Notes under the pieces: model-generated
What the model saw: the letters and a program-made list of their open reading frames with translations, nothing else
Databases searched by the model: none
Told to the model about the DNA's origin: nothing
Program-made: the position numbers and the translations under genes
Source: Chrysomallon squamiferum
Taxonomy: Eukaryota; Mollusca; Gastropoda; Neomphalida; Peltospiridae
Assembly (NCBI GenBank): GCA_012295275.1
Contig: CM022665.1
Span: 14,601,976-14,665,975, forward strand
Reading direction: 5' to 3'
DNA: 64,000 nt
In this document: piece by piece, positions 21,521 through 34,800 of the stretch
Layout: each line of letters begins with the position of its first letter
Numbering within the stretch: position 1 is the stretch's first letter

Positions 21521-24500
21521 TCACCTATAAAAACAAATTTCCATTTAAAACAAGTAAAATAACAACACTTACATTTAGTTGTCTGATTTATATATGCTAT
21601 AGAAAACCCCAAGAAAATACAATAATTAATTCATAACATACTGTCAAACAACATTTCAAATTATTATCGACTTTCAAGCATAGATGTATTTTGGTGAGTT
21701 TATATTTTCCATGTACAGCCAGAGCCAGGTCTACATTATGGTCAGTTTTACAGGTATCAGTGTTAATACAAATTCTTACTGAAACTTACAAATGATACTC
21801 TATCTCAATTTCAAAACAAAAAACGTGTATAGAGATCCAGTTAGACCCTTGCTTGTACACCATTTCTGTTTTACAGTATTTATTTACTGAGTATTCAGTA
21901 AAATGTTTTTCATAATGTTATTAACCTCTAAACAAAAACTGATAAATGTATTTAAAAATTAGTAACTAATATATATGAAATATACAAAAAAATCTGATAA
22001 AAATAATAGAATATAATAAGTATTTTTTAAAAATGGAAACATTCTAAATGTAGCAGTACAGTTTAATGGTAAAATATTACTCTGTCTTGAATGAAAATGT
22101 TGTTAGAATATTAATACACAAACCAAAAACCTTTCATTTACACTACAGGTTCTAGTTAACTGTGAGAAAAAGAGAAAACATCTTGTATGATCTGATTATT
22201 TTAATATTATTCACAAACCAAGTACTATAAACTTGAAGTGCCAATAAGTTATCTCATCTTAAATAAACAGTTTATTATTATATTATGCAGAAAGCAAGTA
22301 CCTGCAAACCAAACTAAAAGCATTATGACATATTTATCTCTTCCTTGTCAGTTTATGAGGCAGGAAGAAAATAATGGCCAAGTTAATTCATGCCAAACTG
22401 AAGTCAAACAACAATCAACAGGATGTCAGGGAAACCAGACAAAATTATAACTTGTGTATTCTGCACTCCACAGCAGAAAAAGAAAGAAAAGAAAGATAAC
22501 AAGAAGTTAAGGAGTTATCTCCCTTAGACTAGAAATGATCCATTTGGCTTGCCTGTACTGCAGGCTGCCTAGGAAACCACTTGAGATTGGTGTTAAGGCT
22601 GTACAGCTGTGAAAGTGTTAGGGATATTAGCTGTCGGGGCTGGATTGTCAGAAATGATGGATGGGCCGTGATACTCTTATACTTTACAACACAAGTTGAA
22701 CGTTGTTGGGACTGGAAGGCAGATATCATTATATTGTAATCACACAACCACAGCTGACTGTGAGACGAATCCACTGTGTTTTCTCTATCAGCTCGGCTCT
22801 ACACTTCTCTCCAAACTAATTTTTTTTTCTTTCTTTTTTTTTTAAATATTTTTTTATTATTATAATTTTTTTTTTTTTAAAAGAAAGAAAAGAAAAAGGA
22901 ATAACTAAAAAATAAATACTTCCTCTTTATTTTTCTAGAAAAGGCCAAAAGCCAAGACAAAATATTTCTTTTATGATTCTTCATTCTTTCTTAATAAAAT
23001 TCAGTGCTGTTATTTTTATTATAAAGGCAAAGTAATAATAATTTTTCCCCTATTTTTTATTTAATCTTTGGTTAAATCTTAAACCAGATTTTTTCCTTTT
23101 ATTTTTAACAAATGGCAATATGCACACTCACAATATATGCAAAATAAAAAAAATATCTGAAATACATGTTAAATTCTTAATATTTCCATTGATAAACCAA
23201 AGAACACAGATGAACACATACAAACATGCATATATGAACACTGATATATACATATATTCCTGCTCATACATACTCTTGTAAATGAAAGCACTTAAATTAA
23301 TCTTTTTTTTCTCCTTATATCCCTTTCTTTCTCTTGAACCCCCCCCCACACACACACACACACATACATACAAAATCCCTCTAGGTAAAATAAAAAGAAG
23401 TAATCCTTGAAAAGAGATCAGTAAAGAATGAAGGTTTGTGTTGTGTGTGTGAGATGGGAAATGTTTGTAGTGCAGTCTTCCCAGGCATCGCCTCATTACA
23501 CCAGCGATGATTGATTTGCACCAAGTGTGTACACATAATTTGAATATTGTCCAGATTCCACATTCACTCATCTTCTTTGTAAAAACATACTGTTATTTAT
23601 AGATATAGTTTCCTTGATTCTCTCTGTTCCTCCGCCCGAAACAGGCCACCAAGAAAAACTCAGTTTGAAAATTCAAATTCTCAATCATGCCACCATGAAA
23701 ATTTACTATTAAATTTCAGATCTTGAATCATGCAACCAAGAAACCTCACTTAAATTTAATTTCTTGATAATGCCACTATGACTTTTCAAATTCTGAATTG
23801 TGCGACCATTAAAATCCATTCTGAAAATTACCACCATGATAGGTCATTCTGAAAACTCATATTCTGAAACATGCTATCATGATAGGTCATTCTGAAAACT
23901 CAAATTCTGAAACATGCTATCATGATAGCTTATTCTGAACATTCAAATTCTGTCACTGTGAAACTGATAAATATGATAAATACATTTGTCAAAGTCGATG
24001 CATGTGCTGTAAATGCAACTACATTGATAAATGGGAAAATTACTGTTATCAGAAACAGGATTAGGATGAATGCCTGATTTAACAAACAAATACAGAGACT
24101 ATCAAATAGATGAGAAGCAAGGAGAGACTGATGAAATAAGAAAGAAGAAGAAATGCATGTAGAAACAAGTCACCTGTAGTATATAATGAAGGCAGCCATG
24201 GTGATGCTGACACAGTCTGTGTTTTGGTGTCTGCTTAAGATGTTCACTTAACTTCTGAACAAACTTTGGTGTCAGTTGCGTAGACCTTTTAGACTTTGTT
24301 TCCTTTACTCCTTTGGAACAAGATTCTGAAGGAACTTCTGAGCTGCCAACAAAGTATCTGCAATAATAAAAATAATAATAATAACAACAACAATAATAAA
24401 TAATAATAGCAATAGCAATAATAATAACAACAGCCATAATAATCATGATAATGATGATGTCAGTAATAATGAGGATGATGATAATGTTACAACAAGAATA

Positions 24501-24851
24501 ATAAAAACTATAATAGTAACAACAATAGCAATAATAATTGTTAAATAATGGCAACTAATAATATCAAAAATAATATAAAGTCTTACTACTATATGATGGA
24601 TTCAACAACCTATTTCTTAATGTTACAAACCATTTTATAATGCAAAATTATTTTATTATTATTACACTGAAAATATGATTCACACAAAGGATATAAAAGA
24701 TTTTTATAAACTGATCTTTAACTTCAAGTTTTGACAACTGCCTGTTTACATAGTATCCTCTATTTACATATTTAAACATCAAGAATTTTTTTCTTTAGTT
24801 ATTTAGAGTAACAATTAATCGTATCCCAAAAAATAATAAATAAATAAACAT

Positions 24852-24902
<51 letters not shown>

Positions 24903-26449
24903 AAGAAAATGCAGGATAAAAAAAGAAATGAAAACATGTATCTAAACATACATAAATCTTTTTTTTTTAAATTAAAAAAATATGAAAACATTTCTGCCAT
25001 TCATTAACTCATTGCTGACCTTCTTCTTCACAAAACAATGCTTCACCCAATACCCCTCAATTCCTTGTCTCACGCTCATAAAAACAAAATGGAATAAAGA
25101 GCCCATATAAAAATAATATTACCAAAAAAGAAAAAAAAAAGAAAAAGAAGATAAAATAGGGCAATTGTGTGAACAATAACTCGAGATGTAATCACCCCAG
25201 CACTGTGTGGCAGATGGTGTAGGTAGGCAGCACACATGGGAAGATGACAATCTATTGCCTTTAAAAAACCCCAAGTCATAAAAATCAGACAGGCAGTCAT
25301 GAGTTATGTCCACAGTACACAACCACAAGCTTAGAAGCCCAAATATTTGATCTCACTACCAAAATGATGATGTTGATGATGATGTTGATGATGATGATGG
25401 TCATCCCTCCACCAGGATGAAGAAGTTGACTGTTCCATTTCTGGAATGATGAAAATGGATAACCAACTTCTAGAATGATTAAGAATGGTTACCCCACTTC
25501 TGGGATGATGAAGATGATTATAGCATTTACATGAATGATGAAGATTTTTTATATCATTACATGAATGATGCAGATGGTTATTCGGTACCAGGAAAATGAA
25601 AATGGTTATCCAGGACTAGGATGATGAAGATGATTTTCCAATTTCTGGAATGATAAAGATGATTATCATATTTCAGGATTGAGGAAAATGGAGGTCACAT
25701 TTTCAAAATAACCAAAAATAATTATCCCATTTCTGAGATGACAAAGATGATTACGACACTAAAATGATTTTAAAACTGATCCTACTATCAACATGATGAA
25801 GGTGATGATCCCACTGATATCCAAAGAAGAAATCCTGTTATTTCCCAAATGACCATCAAACCATTATCATTTATTCTGACCATAAACATGCCATGTGAAG
25901 CAAAATACTTTTCTTTTTGCTTCTTCTTTTTTTTTTTTTTTTTTTTTTTTTTAGCTGTTTTGCACGTTTGTTTAAACCAAGCACCTTCTGCTGCTTTAAG
26001 CATTGTGATCACAAAAAAAAAAAAAAAAAAAAAACATTTAAAAAAAAATCATAATAAATAAATAAATTAATAAATAAATAAATACAAGTATCATAAAAAA
26101 AGTCCCCCATAACCCCAATAAAGGCTTCTAAACCATATTTCCAGAACAGGTGAAGTTGTTTTTTTAATCATAAGGTTGAAAATAAAACTGTCACGGTTGG
26201 TTTAAATTCATTGTTGTGTGTGATCACCAAACATTAATCTATTGGAAATATTACAGTAATATATCACAGGAATAATGGAAATAGAAATCTTTATAAATTA
26301 TGTAGGTATTAAATGTAATAAAATCTTAACTGCTTTTATACCTGACAGTTGATGTTTGGATTTAGGAGGAGATTAGTTTATGTGTTATAGCTGTTTAAGA
26401 ATACATGATTTAATTTTATTTTTTAGAATATACATTTTTTTAAATTAAA

Positions 26450-26496
<47 letters not shown>

Positions 26497-28908
26497 ACTT
26501 CTACTATTTCTACTGGTACAACAACAATAAAATAATAACTGATAAAATTCTAAAACCAAGCCTCCAGTCTCAAATACAACTGCAAGGAAATTAGACTTAG
26601 AATGAATTTAAAAAAGAATTTTAAAAACAAGTATTAATTATCAATTAATTTTTCTATACCAGAAACTAACAGAAGTTTAACATCCACATTCAAAAACAGT
26701 GCTGTACATTTAGGGGTACAGATGGTGCTGGACCAGGGAAAACAGGACATGATCAATCATAACCATCATAAAAAATTGTTGTAAAGTGAACAACGCACAC
26801 ATCTATTCATTATCTCGCTAGCAGTCTTATTTCCATGCATAATTCAGCAATAAGAAACCCATGAAAGAAAAAAACAATTCCACAGTGCTGCTGAGAGAAA
26901 ACGGTCATTTCTTTGAGTTCGTTTTGTAATCAAGCCTTCTTGATCTTTAGCTCTTCGTTGGGAATGCCCTGATTCTTTTCTCCTTCTCAATTTCTTTGTT
27001 GTGAATTAATATTTCATGAATAGTATCTGATTGAATGCTTGCCCAGTGCATCATGGTTCAAAGGTTAATAAGCAATTCTGATGAATATTACAGGGTAAAG
27101 TGTAAAAATGGAAATCTGGTACTCCTCTTTTTTTTCATTTGTTTTGAGGGTTTTTCTGGGGTTTTTAAAAAAAAAAAATTCTTTCTTTCTATAATTTTTC
27201 TTCTTTAAAATATATATTTATGTACATATATTACTTTATTATTATTATTTTTTAATTAACATAACTTTTGATAAATGCAAATTTGTAATTAAGCAAGATG
27301 AGGGATTTTTTTATTATCTGTTTGTTTATTATTACAAATCAAAATGTGAAAAAGCAGTTATGAATAGTGTTTTCTTTATTTGTAAAATCTGTAAAGAAAA
27401 TTTGCAATAAACTTTAAATAAAACAAATCTATAAATACTTACTTCAGTGCTGACTGTATGGACTTTGGCAATCCACCTTGTTTCCTATAAATATATATAT
27501 AAAAAAGATAATAATAATAAACATTAATTAAAACAACATAATAAATAGAATTACCCAATTTAATGCATAGAATTAACATGATCAAAACCAGTAACGTACT
27601 AGCATGCTCAAATTACAAACTGTCAAAAGCTAAGAAAATAATTCACACATTTTTTTTAATTTTTTTTATAAGGACAGTTAATCATAATATTAAGTACTAC
27701 TGAATATTAAGTATCAATATTTTTATATAATAATACTTGCAACAAAAAAATTGTATGCCACGTCAAGGACAACCCTTGTTAAGTAACAGTAAGGGATCTT
27801 TTAAATGTATTTTCCCATCAACTAAAACACATAACACCATAGGCTACAATAAATTTGTGTGGCAATGGCAAGAAAAGGATAGAACACAATGTGTACAGTA
27901 CACACAAACTTACATATGGGATAAAACATGTTAACAATATGTATTAACAATGAATAAATGACATATTAATTATTCAGCAACACATTTTATTACTAATTAT
28001 TATCATTAATCAAACATAAATTATGGTTTTCTGAATGTAGAGGGAACCTGAATGAATTAATAAATGTTTAATGACACCATAGTATTCAAAACAAAACATA
28101 CATAATACAGGTTAAGGGTCTGTTACTGAAATGCCTCAGACTGGAAGTGTTTCAGCATCTTAGAATTATTCAGATTTTGGATAAAAGGAGACAACTGCTC
28201 AAAAAAAGTTTAGGATTTTGGATTTTTTGATAAGGGATCATTGACCTGTATCAGCTATAGTATATGAATTAAATAATGATTAACAGTGAAGTCAATTAAT
28301 GGTCTATTCTTATCAATTAGTAGCAAAAGAAGTTTTATTAGCATCTTCCATATCAAAGCACAGACTCTGGATAAACTGGTTATGTAATACTTGTTGGAGC
28401 ACAAAATTGCCATTCTTTTTATTTTAACCAGACTTTACATACAGGAGGAGGTTACATGTTTAAAAATACACGTTTAAAGATGATTGTATGTAAACTTGGC
28501 TACAACTGTGGCAGATGAAGGAAATACGGCAGCCAGAAAACTACGTGAAGATTTATAACAGTGATATCTTTCCACAGTTGCATCATGGCAATACATAGTG
28601 CATGGAATGATTTATGTGAGTTTTGTCTATTTAAAACAGAGGTTCCTATCTCTGCTAACACAAGTACACCGATTTTTCAACAAGATGCAAGCAACATTTT
28701 TTTGAATTATTTAGGAATGTTGTTTCTCAATATGGACTTTATTGTTTTTTGTTGTTGTTTTCAAACAGATTTGTTTGTTGCTTTTATTTATTTATTTTAT
28801 TATTATTATTATTATTTTTATTTATTTCTCTTCTTTTCTCTATCTCTCCTTATTTCTGTGAGTTTTTAATTGGTAGTTTTGTTTTACCAGATATATCTCC
28901 ATTTAATT

Positions 28909-28945
<37 letters not shown>

Positions 28946-31839
28946 CTCAATATGTCTGTTTATATGCATCTGAATAATTTAGGATTATTTCTTCTTGTTA
29001 TTCTTATCTTTATAGTGTTTATATTTGCATTCTTCATTTTTGTTTTCTCCCTCCCATTTTCTTACATTCTACCTCATTCCATATTTAATTTGACGTGTCA
29101 GACATGACTTATCTGGGTTTTTGTTTTCTTTTCTTAAATTCTTTGTCATATTTTCACTCCAGACTTTTTTTTTTTTTTTCCATATTTTTCATTCCTTCAA
29201 TATCTCTATTTCACTGTTTACAAAATTATAGTTATTACACATGCCAAACAGTTATATCTATTGAAGATAACAAAAAGTAAAATTTTTAAATCTGTCAGAG
29301 CTAACTAAAATAGACTTCTGGCATTTGTTCAAAGTATTTAAACATTATTATTATTATTATTTTTTTTTTTTTTTTTTGCATTATCTGAATATGTGTATGT
29401 GTTACTTGTGTGTTTATATATGTGTGAATAAATATATAGACTTATTTATTTGTGTGTGTGTGTGTGAACTGTCTTATTTTGGAAACACTTTTGAAATGTT
29501 TGTCCTATTTAATTTAAATATCTAAAAAAAAAGAAAAAAAAGAAGTAGAAGAAGAAAATAAATTAAAAATTAAAGAATATTAAACCACTATAGAAGAAAT
29601 GAAAAAAAAAATTGTTTTGGAGACAGTAAATAGTTTTTAGTCAATTTATGTACTGTGTGGAGAGTTTATTGCACATTAATGACACCTCAGTCTATGTGTG
29701 TGTTCTCAAATTACACCTATACAGAATGAGCTAGTTTTTAACTAATAGTTTTCAATGGGCTGCATTTTCATCATGTTGAATACTCTAAGGCAATGAATCC
29801 ACAGTTTTATTTTCTTTCTTTTTTTCATTTGCAATCTAGAATTGCCTCAACACATAATACATTGTTAACCCTTTTCTGCTTGGTACACAGAAATAATTTT
29901 TTGGGTAGCAGAAGAGCTACAGGGAAAAAGAAAGAGAGAGAAAGAGACAGAAGGAATGAATGAATGGAAAAGAAAGAGACAGAACAAAAGAAGTAACAGA
30001 ATTAGGAAATGAAAGTGAAAAAATCCAGAAGAGTTTTAAGAAAGAAAAAGAGAGACAGAAAATGGAGAGATAAGCTAACAGCCATTCAAAAAATAAAAAG
30101 ATAAGACTAGAACCAGATGGAAAAAAAGAGAAGCAAGCAATGAAAATACAAATGAAAGCAACAAAAGAAAAACATTTTTTTCTCTCCTCTTTTCACCCCT
30201 AAATACTTCAGATTCATTTTCAGCATTACTTTGAAGTAATCATTATCCTTTGGTGCAAAAAGAATAATTATTTTGCCATTACAAATACGAGACCAGTGAA
30301 CATTGCTATGCAAGACATAATAGTGATTTCTGGAGGACATATTCAGCAGGGAGCTGAGGGTCGGTATTCAGAACCAGGCTAGCATAACAGGGATGTCCAG
30401 CAATGAATCAGGGGTCAGCAATGAAAACAAGTGACCATCACTTTGTAGTGACACCATAAAGAGATTTCTGGACAGGCTTCCAGTTTAAATTGATGAATAT
30501 CAGATAGAGGCGGCTTCTACCATAACATCAAAGTCAGCTGAGATAATTAATTAAACAGGTACAATTATGATACCTGGAAGATCAAAGTAAACAGCAGGCA
30601 GGAGAGAAATGCATTATAACGTCAAATTTGTCTACAGCCAATATGTTCAGATATACAACATGTTTTAAATGTAATGCTACTGGTTTGTACATATAATGCA
30701 ATATCTGCAGATGTCTATGGCTGTCAGCAGTGGCTTGGTCTTTGATCATTTGAATCTATTTTAATAATCTTTATGGTTTTGTTGTTGAAGTTAAACTGTG
30801 GAACATAGCTCCCTGACATTTCTTCTAATGTTATCATCATCATCATAATATTGCAATTGTGTTCACTTTAGTTTTTTAACTGTAGGTCTTAGAAATGTAA
30901 TGAGTTTGAGACTATTGAAATGTCATTAATGTAGCATGAATCAACAAGTGATTATGTGAAAACATATGGCATAAAGAAAGAAGAATGAATATCTAAGGTG
31001 TAACACAAGAATAAATCAATAAAACTTGAATAAATAAATGTTTGGTTAAGAACACTTCTTCACATGTTATTATTAATTCTAGTACTGTGTCTATAATTTA
31101 ACTTGTTAATATCAGTAAGGAATGTCTACAGGCACTTTTGTGATAGACAAGAAAGTATATAACCTAGCCTTTTATTGATTCAATGTGGCTGAAAGTAGCC
31201 TAATAAGACAAAATAAATAAATAAGAAGAAGAAAAAGAAGAATTAATATTATTATTGTTGTTATTATCATTGTTATTATGTGAATAAATTAAAAATAATA
31301 TAAAAATCTAAACAGTCTACATTTCTAATAATAGAACTAATAATAATAATAATAATAATATAAGCCACTTAAAAATAAATTCAAATACATTTACAATAAA
31401 ACCAACAAACCCCCACGCCCCCAAAACCCAGCTGTAACATTAAACTTTACAAACATGGATTAGTCATCTTGATAGGCTTGCCAAAAGCAAGGCACCCTAC
31501 ATTACTCAGTGTACACCCTTATTGCCATTCACCACAACTACCGGAATTCTCAGCTGAAAACTTATGGGAGGCCACCACAACTCATCCATCTTGGAAGACA
31601 ATGGAGTGACAGGAGTGACAGCCGTGACGGATTGAGCTGGTGTCCTTACTAGTGGTCTTTCAAATGGAAATAGCCAGTCTGAATAACAGTGAATGGTACA
31701 TCAGACGTCTGAATAACTATGAATGGTGCATGGGACGCCAGAAACAGGACACAGGCAAACAGACAACGTGTCTGGGTGACAGGTTCTAGAGATTTGTTTC
31801 TTGAACAATGTGGATTAGACAATTAGTGATTGATCTAAG

Positions 31840-31870
<31 letters not shown>

Positions 31871-34800
31871 AAAAAAAAGAAAGAAAAAAGAAGAAGAGAA
31901 AAAAAGGCCCTGTTCCCAACCATCTTATTGTAGCTAGCCCACTAGGGTAGTGATAAATGTGTTATTGATAGAGATGACCCTGACTGTTGAGGACATTGAA
32001 CAAAACAAAAAGTTAAGAAAAATACAAGTATTATAAGTAAACAGTAAAATAGGAATGTTTTTAATTTCTATACAGTGAAACATTATTATAGGTACATAAA
32101 TAAATAAATATTGAGAGTAATTAACTTTATTTGGATACCATATTTTTAAAAAAAAAAAACCAACAAACAAAATAAAAAATAAAAAATTATAATAAAACCA
32201 AATTATATAAATATTCTAATTTTTCTTTTATTATTTTTATTTAACTGTATCATTCATTTATAGTCAGCATTGAGACAAAATTATATATAATAAAATTACT
32301 GACTTGGTAACAAATATTTTTGGTATGTTTATTTAAATGTTCAAATTAAACCACATTCAAAGAAGTATTCTTTAAATTCAAAAATATTCTATTAGTGTAT
32401 ATCGTTTAAACCATCATTCAACATGATAGAAATAAGAATCATTTTTTATAAATACCATACATATTTTATGATTTTTAACAAAATTTATTTTTTCAAATTT
32501 AGTTATTTGTAATTAACAAAAATAAAATTAATATAATATTATACCAATTTCTACATCTTTTTTTAAAAAGAAATCCTCAAAAACTAAAATAGTATTAATA
32601 ATATTTTAACTACATTTTTCTTCCTTTTTTTTAAACTAAAAATTCTGAAATCCTTAATTCAGGACAATAAAACAATAATAATAATAATAATTATTATAAT
32701 AATGATTTCCGTATCATTTATTCACCCTCCTCAGAACTCTGATATTCTCAATTCACAGACAGTTGCCTGTTTTTCCCATTCTGCCGGTGCACTTCATATC
32801 AGTGTTGAAATAAATAACTTGCGTGATTTGTCTAAATGCTGAAAAATAGCTTTCTACACATGCAGCCAAGTTTTGTACTGGAACACTGCCTCATGAAGAC
32901 TTCAAAGAGAACCGATGCTAATGTAGCTGCTGATAGACAGTCAGATACCTTTGAAGATGAACAACATCATAGATGTCATTTATCAAATCTTCCTGTTATT
33001 AAAAATAAAAAACAAGGCCTCACCTGAAGAAAAGGGGACAACAAAATTTTGCAGACTTTTCTGCAATCATCTGTTGTTTGAGGCTTTTTGTTTTGGCTTT
33101 GATAAAAAATAATAGTTTAAAAAAACAATAACAATAAAAAGAATGAAGAGATATGTTAAAAATAAAACCAGGTATGAACAATATCTACAAAGGGTGTAGA
33201 TACACAGGCAGAAAAAAAAAGAGTGTAAAATGAAATTGTACACATACAGTTCTATCTTGATATGAAAATTAAAGCTAAAGTTGATTTACCAGTATTACTT
33301 TATCATCAGCTATTGAAAATCAAATGGATTCTTCAGAGAAAATATACTATCAACTGTAAGTTATATTTTGTGTATTTGACTACCAATTGAGGGACCATGT
33401 CTAGAACAGAAAATATACTGTAAGAGAAATAGACCTTTGACCTACAGGTTTGTATTCTTAACACCAAATTACAGCTTGTTTACATCAGTGGAATTAGAAT
33501 ATATTATATACATAAATATACAAAAATAATTTGTGTCTCTATTTGTTGGTTAATATATGCATTATCTGTAACAGGTAAAAACGAGTAGTACATACATTTT
33601 ATTAATCTTGTTATGTTTGTCTGTGTGTGTACTCCTGTGTATTTTTAATTTAGAATACAAATTAAGCGTCTTCAAAAATAAATATCTTGTCATTTTTGTT
33701 GCCTTCATTTTTAGCTATATAAGTAAAATTATTTTTTAACAAAGTGGCTCTCTATTATTATCATAATGCATGTATTAAACTGAAAATTAAAAAGCAATGC
33801 ATTCAAAACATACAAACACAAAAGTGAATATGGGATAAATTATTATTTAACAGGCTTGCCTCTATTTTTATTCAAATATCAATGTAAAAACCTACAGATG
33901 TCTGTACTTAATTTTATTCAACAAAATATATTCCAAACATCTTGGTCACCCAGATATCTAACTCAATTCAATTACAAAATATTTAAAATGAGAAGAAAAA
34001 AAGTTTTAAAAAAGACTGCAGTCCCCACCAAGTGACCCATTCTTTCCTAGCTGAGCATAATCTGTTTATGCAGGGTTGAAATGTCACTGTATGCAAACAT
34101 GGCCCATTGTGTTCTGACATCTATGATTGATGGCACCATGTTGTGTATGACAGGCCTTCATATGAAATTAATTCTCGCTTAATGTAGGTGTGATTAAAGT
34201 TTTGATGTGTAATCTTGTCACATTTGCTAGGCTATTCAGTATATCAATTGGCTGGCGTGGGGCAAGGTAGTGACAATTCAGCAGTGAGAATCACAGTTAG
34301 TTATATTTTTTTCAAAAATCTTTTCTATAGTGTTATTGTCAAAAGTTGTGGCTTAAAACATGGAAGGCCATCATATCATATTTGTATACGAAGTTTCACT
34401 CAAGTGTAAAATGATGTGAGGTTTTATTCTGTCTGATTTCTTGTCTTGTTTACCAAACTGAGAAGTAAATCAACAGATGCAGTCATGCATATAAATACCT
34501 ATCTGTAACATTTAATTTGTAAGTGTAATAAATTGAACGGTTGATGAAATTTGAAAAGCCATGATGTGATTTTGAGCTTATGCAATGCAAAACATTTTTT
34601 AGCTAAGAAATTTATACAGTGGGTTAAAGTAACCTGGTAAAATTTATGTCCGTTTTACTCCATTATAGGAAAATTTAACTGCAATAAAATTTATACCAAT
34701 GGGAAACACTGAATACTGTGACCACATCAGTGATGTAAAATTTCAGATTCAGAGTATGTCTATATCAATATATTTTTAGTGAAAAATACATATTAACTTA

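Larger units (their letters stand above)
19662..24173 (-). other. TMEM135 intron (4512 bp)
   Basis: It contains (AT)n 19945-19971, a SINE fragment 20355-20452, CA runs 21285-21307, (TC)n(AC)n 21456-21518, T-rich sequence 22818-22880, CA 23348-23363 and a degenerate ~43-bp repeat 23640-23955. No exon-like sequence besides. Confidence 0.8.
24358..27442 (-). other. TMEM135 intron (3085 bp)
   Basis: It contains AAT/ATG triplets 24361-24545, (CA)n 24854-24895, a degenerate 29-bp minisatellite 25411-25818, poly(T) 25926-25953, poly(A) 26012-26034 and (TTA)n 26452-26493. Confidence 0.8.

Noticed and set aside
22529-22774. 81-codon minus frame (starts MDSSHSQLWLCD)
   Set aside because: Lies in a TMEM135 intron with no homology; Ser/Gln/Leu mix typical of chance frames.
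24102-24554. 150-codon minus-strand frame taken as one protein
   Set aside because: Only the central part (24174-24357) is a TMEM135 exon; the rest is AAT-triplet intron and sequence past the donor.
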